Shown piece after piece: positions 59,834 through 64,000 of a stretch of 64,000 bases of DNA (the stretch's first letter is position 1; every line of letters starts with the position of its first letter). The notes under the pieces were generated by a model, which worked only from the letters and a program-made list of their open reading frames with translations, had not been told where the DNA came from and ran no database searches. Position numbers and translations under genes: made by a program. Origin of the DNA: Hemibagrus wyckioides. Its lineage: Eukaryota > Chordata > Actinopteri > Siluriformes > Bagridae. The stretch covers positions 20,466,780-20,530,779 of the forward strand of contig NC_080710.1 of the NCBI RefSeq assembly GCF_019097595.1, written 5' to 3'.

Positions 59834-62604
59834 AAAGACAAACTGTTGTAGACTTCACAAACAACGAATGACTCATGGTCTTACAGCACTCCTTGTCTAG
59901 CATTGTGAATAGTGTCATTATATTTTTATAATTCTAAGTTTATACGTATATAGCCAACACTGTGACAGCGGGGCTCAGACTAGAGGCAGAGAAAGTGGAC
60001 TCTCCAGTTCAGATTAAACTAGAGGCCAAGGCGACATCCTTGATGACCCAACTAACGACAGGAGTCCATCAGACCATTGATACCTCGTTGTAGACTCCAT
60101 ACCATTTTCATATACATTTCCCCTGTTAATATAATTTGTGCGCTAGCATCTGCCTCCAACCAATCTGTGACAAACCTCTGACATAAACAACTAAACACTT
60201 CTCAATGAACAAATGTAAGGAAAAATGGGTAGTTTCTCCATACCTTTATATATACATTTTCCATCACAACTTACTACAAGATTACCTGAGCAAAGCTCCC
60301 ATGTTATATATATTACTCATGCACTTAAAAGCAGAAAAAAGAGCACTTGATGGGTTAACGTTAAGCAGTGAAGAAAGGCAAAGAGGATAAGTGGATGCCA
60401 AATTCATCTTCTAAACTGGATAGCAGGTCAGCCTTCCAATTAATCCTGTGCACTCCAGTATGTTAGTACATCACATTTAGCACAATGTAATGTATGCAAA
60501 TTATGCCATTAAAATGCATGTTCATGTTTAGTTTCTAAATTAAGTGCTCATTTGCACTACTGGCAGCCTGAACAATCCAGAGATTCATTACAACAAATTA
60601 CAAAAATAATCATGACTTGAAACATCAAGTTGACTCCCCTCATTTGCTGTCTCCTATTTATTAAAAATAAAAAAAAATATTCAAAATCAAATAATTTTAA
60701 ATCAAATATAATAAAATAATTTAAAAGCCAGTCAGTAATTTGCATGCACAATATAGAAGGTCATAAGCTTGCCAAAGCTATTATGCTAATTGTTGTGTTG
60801 CTGTTCCCATACAATAAATCATAACCCAAATCCTGCTGGTGTGCAATTACAGCCTGCAATGGAGGCATAATTACGAAACTGCAAAGTCAAAGAATTACCC
60901 GTGGCATAAACTGTAGATATACTATACATGTACTGTACTGATATTATTGAGAGAAAAATGGATGGGATGCAGGCTTGTAAATCTACAGAATAATATGAAA
61001 ATCTTCTTCCACCTTTCTTTCTAAATCATTCATGACAAAAATATCAAGAGAGTCCTGGTGAAATTACAATGTTTCTGTCCTGAGGTGGTTGTGCAATTAT
61101 TCATGAGATGCAGACTTTGTAAATAGATCCTGCTGATTAAAACAGGAGAAGCAGAAAGGGGCAAAAGCACCTAGGGAACTCTGCAGAGGACAACATGGCA
61201 TAGAAATGGCATAGAATCACTTTCTTTAATCATCTCCTGAGTTCCTCTGAAATTCGAGACATCCTGCTGAGATCAGCTCTGCTCTCGCTGGTCGCTGTCG
61301 CACATCATTAGATGAATATGAAATCATTGGTTGCATTGCACTATAAGAATGTGTTCTGTCTAATATCCTACCATGCTAACTCCAAATGTTGCTCCACTGC
61401 CCTCCAGGCTTTCTGTTTACGCCGTTATGAACACTTAATAAGGTGTTAGTGTTACTGATTAGAGATGACATCTTTCCAACAAACCACTGTCAATTAAATT
61501 TTCTCAACGCGTTGCTACGCTTAAATTAACGTGTACTGAGGCCAAAGGTGACCAGGAATCTTATACTGATACTCTGATACACTAATGTCTTACACTCTAT
61601 TATTCTTTACTGAATTAATGCCTTTTATAAGGTGTTCCACCTTGAAGATACGCCTGCACTTTAAACAAAATGTCAGCAGCTAAAAATACAGAAATATAGC
61701 ATAATGAACAAGGGAAATGCTGCTGTAGCAATTAGATGAAGAAATAATGCCCTGATCTGAAAATGTCATTTTTATCAAAATGCATTTACAGTCAAACTAG
61801 ATGATATGTTAAAGGTCTATTTAATAGCTATGCATGATGCAAGCAAACAAAATGGATTACAGACCACAAGGAAGATAAATATGACACACGAGGTTGGCAG
61901 TTTAAAAAATGACTGCATGTAACTAAAAGCTCGACAGAACACAGCACTGCGGAAACCTGCTTAATAACACAATACCAGGCATGCTGGGAAATCTAATCAC
62001 AAAACAGCAGCAAGACCTAACAGAACTTAGTACCCAGTAACAGTACCCAGGGGCTACTTCTTTTTTTTTTTTTTTGCTTTGTTTTTCGACTGTATTCTAT
62101 GGGGTTTTCTTCCAGAAGCTAAGCATAGAAAAACACTAGGGTTTATTTGTAGAGTTTGCACTAATGAATCCCAACAACAGGAGGCAGTGCTATCATACTG
62201 AAATGCATTTGGCTTCTGAATGGTGCTGTGCACAGATGAGCTGCAGCTCCATCCTCACAGCACAACAGCTTTTCATTTTTCTTCAAGCTATGATACACAT
62301 AATTTGTGGTGTCAGATGGTTATATAGTTCAAAGGATAATGCAGTAAAAACTACGTGGAATTGCTCTGTGCTGTCATAAATCAAAATGGTCAGGTGCAAG
62401 GTTAATTTTCTAACACTGGTGAGATGTGGCTGGAGTTAGTTGCGGCTTACAGGGAGGGTGATAGTGTGCAGCAGCTCATAGATGGCCTGAGCTCTGTCTA
62501 CTGAATCTTTCACACTCTCACCACATGCTCTCCTTCATATACAATGGATATAGAAAGTGTACACATCTTGCAAAAAGGGCAGTTTTTTTAAAACAAGAAA
62601 GATC

Positions 62605-62648
<44 letters not shown>
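62605..62648. repeat. (AT)n microsatellite
   Basis: Uninterrupted TA/AT dinucleotides just left of GGAAAGCTCTGG. Confidence 0.93.
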
Positions 62649-62650
<2 letters not shown>

Positions 62651-62969
62651 AAAGCTCTGGAAAAAAAAAGAGACCACTGCCCAATCTAGAGAGCCCAAAG
62701 CTCTGCAAATACTGCATGATCTTGGGTCATTATTTTGATGTGTTGTCATTTCCTTTAAATATACACTCTAAATAACAATAGTTATGTTTTGAATTTAGGA
62801 GAAATATTGTCAGCAGTTCACAAAAAAATGAAACAAAACTGTTCATCTCACCAATACATGCATCTGGAAGAAAAAAACATAAGAAACTGATTATTTTGAA
62901 TTGGTCTCTTATTTGTTTCCAGAGCTGTATGTATATAAGAAAAATACTAAATTTACAATAGCCTAGTTG

Positions 62970-64000
62970 CATAGTGTGTATACCCCCAAAATAATATGTT
63001 GTTAAAGCCACTTTTGATTTTATTACGACACTCTTTTTGGATCTTAGCCATTTTTTCCCTCACTTGCAAAAACATTCTAGATCCATCAAATTGTAGGAAC
63101 ATCTCATGTGCACAGCTCACACCAGGTCACCCTATAGATTTTTAGTTGGATTCAGGGCTGAGCTCTGGCTAGATCATTCAAAAACATTGATCTTCTTTTG
63201 GTTAAGCCATTCTTTTGTTGATTTGGATGTATGCTTTGGGTCAGCTTTTGTCATGCTGAAAGGTGAAATTCCATTTCATCTTCAGCTTACTAGCAGATAC
63301 CTGAAGGTTTAGCATTAAATCAACTGGTATTTGTAGCTATTCATGATTCCCTCCACCTTGAGGAAAGCCCCAGATCCCCAGAGAAAAGCAGCTGAAAATC
63401 CTGATGTTCACTGTGACTGTTCTGAATGTTCTTTTTAACCCAAACATACCTTTTCGGGTAATTACACTTTTTGGAATTGGTCTCATCAAACATGAAACCA
63501 TAACACATTTTGTCACATGGTCTCTTTTTTTTGGCAGGGGCATTTGTCTATCCACCCTACCCTATAGACCAAGACCTGTAAAGATGGAGATTGTTGTCAC
63601 ATGCAGAGAGTAATCAGTGCTTCTTCGATATTCCTGCAGCTCTTTTAATGTTGGCATGGGTCACTTGGCAGTCTCCCCGGGTTTTGTTGTGTCCTTTTAT
63701 AAATTTTGGAAGGACATCCTGCTCTTGATGATGTCACTGTGGTGCTCCATTTTCTCTATTTGTTAATGATGGCTTTTATGCTGTTGCATAGTACATCAAA
63801 TGCTTTGGAAATTCTTTCAAACCCTGCTCATGATCGATACCTTTCAACAAGTGAGATGATGGCCACGCATGCTTTGTAAGCTCTTTGTGGACCATGGCTT
63901 TAGTGGTTGGATGAAACCAAGAGGATGTGAAGAAAATCCTACAGAAACAGCTGGACTTTATTTAGGGTTAATCAGAATCATTTCAGTGATAACAGCTTAT
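62970..64000 (-). mobile_element. Tc1-like transposon, family E, running off the right edge
   Basis: The plus strand is antisense transposase. Blocks: TTAGTTGGATTCAGGGCTGA, AAAAACATTGATCTTCTTTT, GATTTGGATGTATGCTTTGG, CATGCTGAAAGGTGAAATTC, ATGATTCCCTCCACCTTGA, CCATAACACATTTTGTCACA and TGGAAATTCTTTCAAACCCT. Numerous stops and indels; no intact frame. The 3' end of the element lies near 62970 and the 5' end beyond 64000. Confidence 0.75.

Larger units (their letters stand above)
57481..62604. other. Gene-free stretch upstream of hint3
   Basis: Synteny predicts NCOA7 on the minus strand to the right of hint3. I looked for its C-terminal TLD exons and saw none, so it probably begins beyond 64 kb. 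At 57506-57530 a reversed CAATTCAGATTTATTTGTAT tail of a common repeat is visible, and at 59325-59400 a SINE fragment. The part at 60780-61500 has several TAATTA-type words and no repeat signature. Confidence 0.5.

Noticed and set aside
57000..62604. Possible NCOA7 3' exons expected by synteny
   Set aside because: No TLD-domain exon with splice sites could be found on the minus strand; the gene probably lies beyond the right edge.

Overview
This is a vertebrate nuclear window, almost certainly from a teleost fish; a catfish or a related otophysan is my guess and is not proven. The evidence is multi-exon genes with GT-AG introns, no operon-like packing, many relics of several Tc1-like transposon families, tRNA-headed fish SINEs, and long GATA/TCTA, CA and CT microsatellites. 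Real coding sequence is only a few kilobases of the 64 kb. Most long open frames are transposon relics, microsatellite frames or chance.

Three genes lie on the minus strand in the order known from human 6q22 (NCOA7-HINT3-TRMT11-CENPW, all one strand): cenpw (first coding exon at 3199-3285, rest probably off the left edge), trmt11 (13 exons, 41738 down to 27001, 470 aa, complete) and hint3 (5 exons, 56851 down to 50700, 160 aa, complete). I assembled each from splice sites and reading-frame phase, and all junctions keep frame. A fourth gene on the plus strand, 43798-44256, is an intronless 152-aa protein whose C-terminal half is the costars domain of actin-binding Rho-activating protein (ABRA/STARS).

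The most interesting structure is a tandem duplication of about 3.5 kb between trmt11 and hint3. Its breakpoints fall inside the ABRA-like coding region and inside hint3 exon 4. The intact ABRA-like gene sits at the left end and intact hint3 at the right end. Between them are a dead 3' fragment of hint3 (about 45.71-47.54 kb) and a dead 3' fragment of the ABRA-like gene (about 48.93-49.14 kb). The junction is now occupied by a Tc1-like relic and a GATA array.

Region by region: 1-3 kb, two adjacent Tc1 relics; 3.1-3.6 kb, cenpw exon 1 and a CG-rich upstream region; 4.1-4.7 kb, a Tc1 deletion derivative; 4.7-27 kb, mostly gene-free with scattered repeats, including a tRNA-Gly-headed SINE with a perfect 17-bp target duplication at 26 kb; 27-41.7 kb, trmt11; 42.3-43.5 kb, a compound TCTA/TCTG array; 43.8-52.2 kb, the duplicated block; 50.7-56.9 kb, hint3, whose first intron holds three rearranged Tc1-like relics, one carrying a LINE reverse-transcriptase segment; 57-64 kb, no gene seen, ending in another Tc1 relic that runs off the right edge.

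The genes do not form one pathway: trmt11 modifies tRNA, hint3 is a nucleotide hydrolase, cenpw is a kinetochore protein, and the ABRA-like protein is expected to act on actin/SRF signalling. I found no undescribed molecular system. The novelty is in genome architecture.
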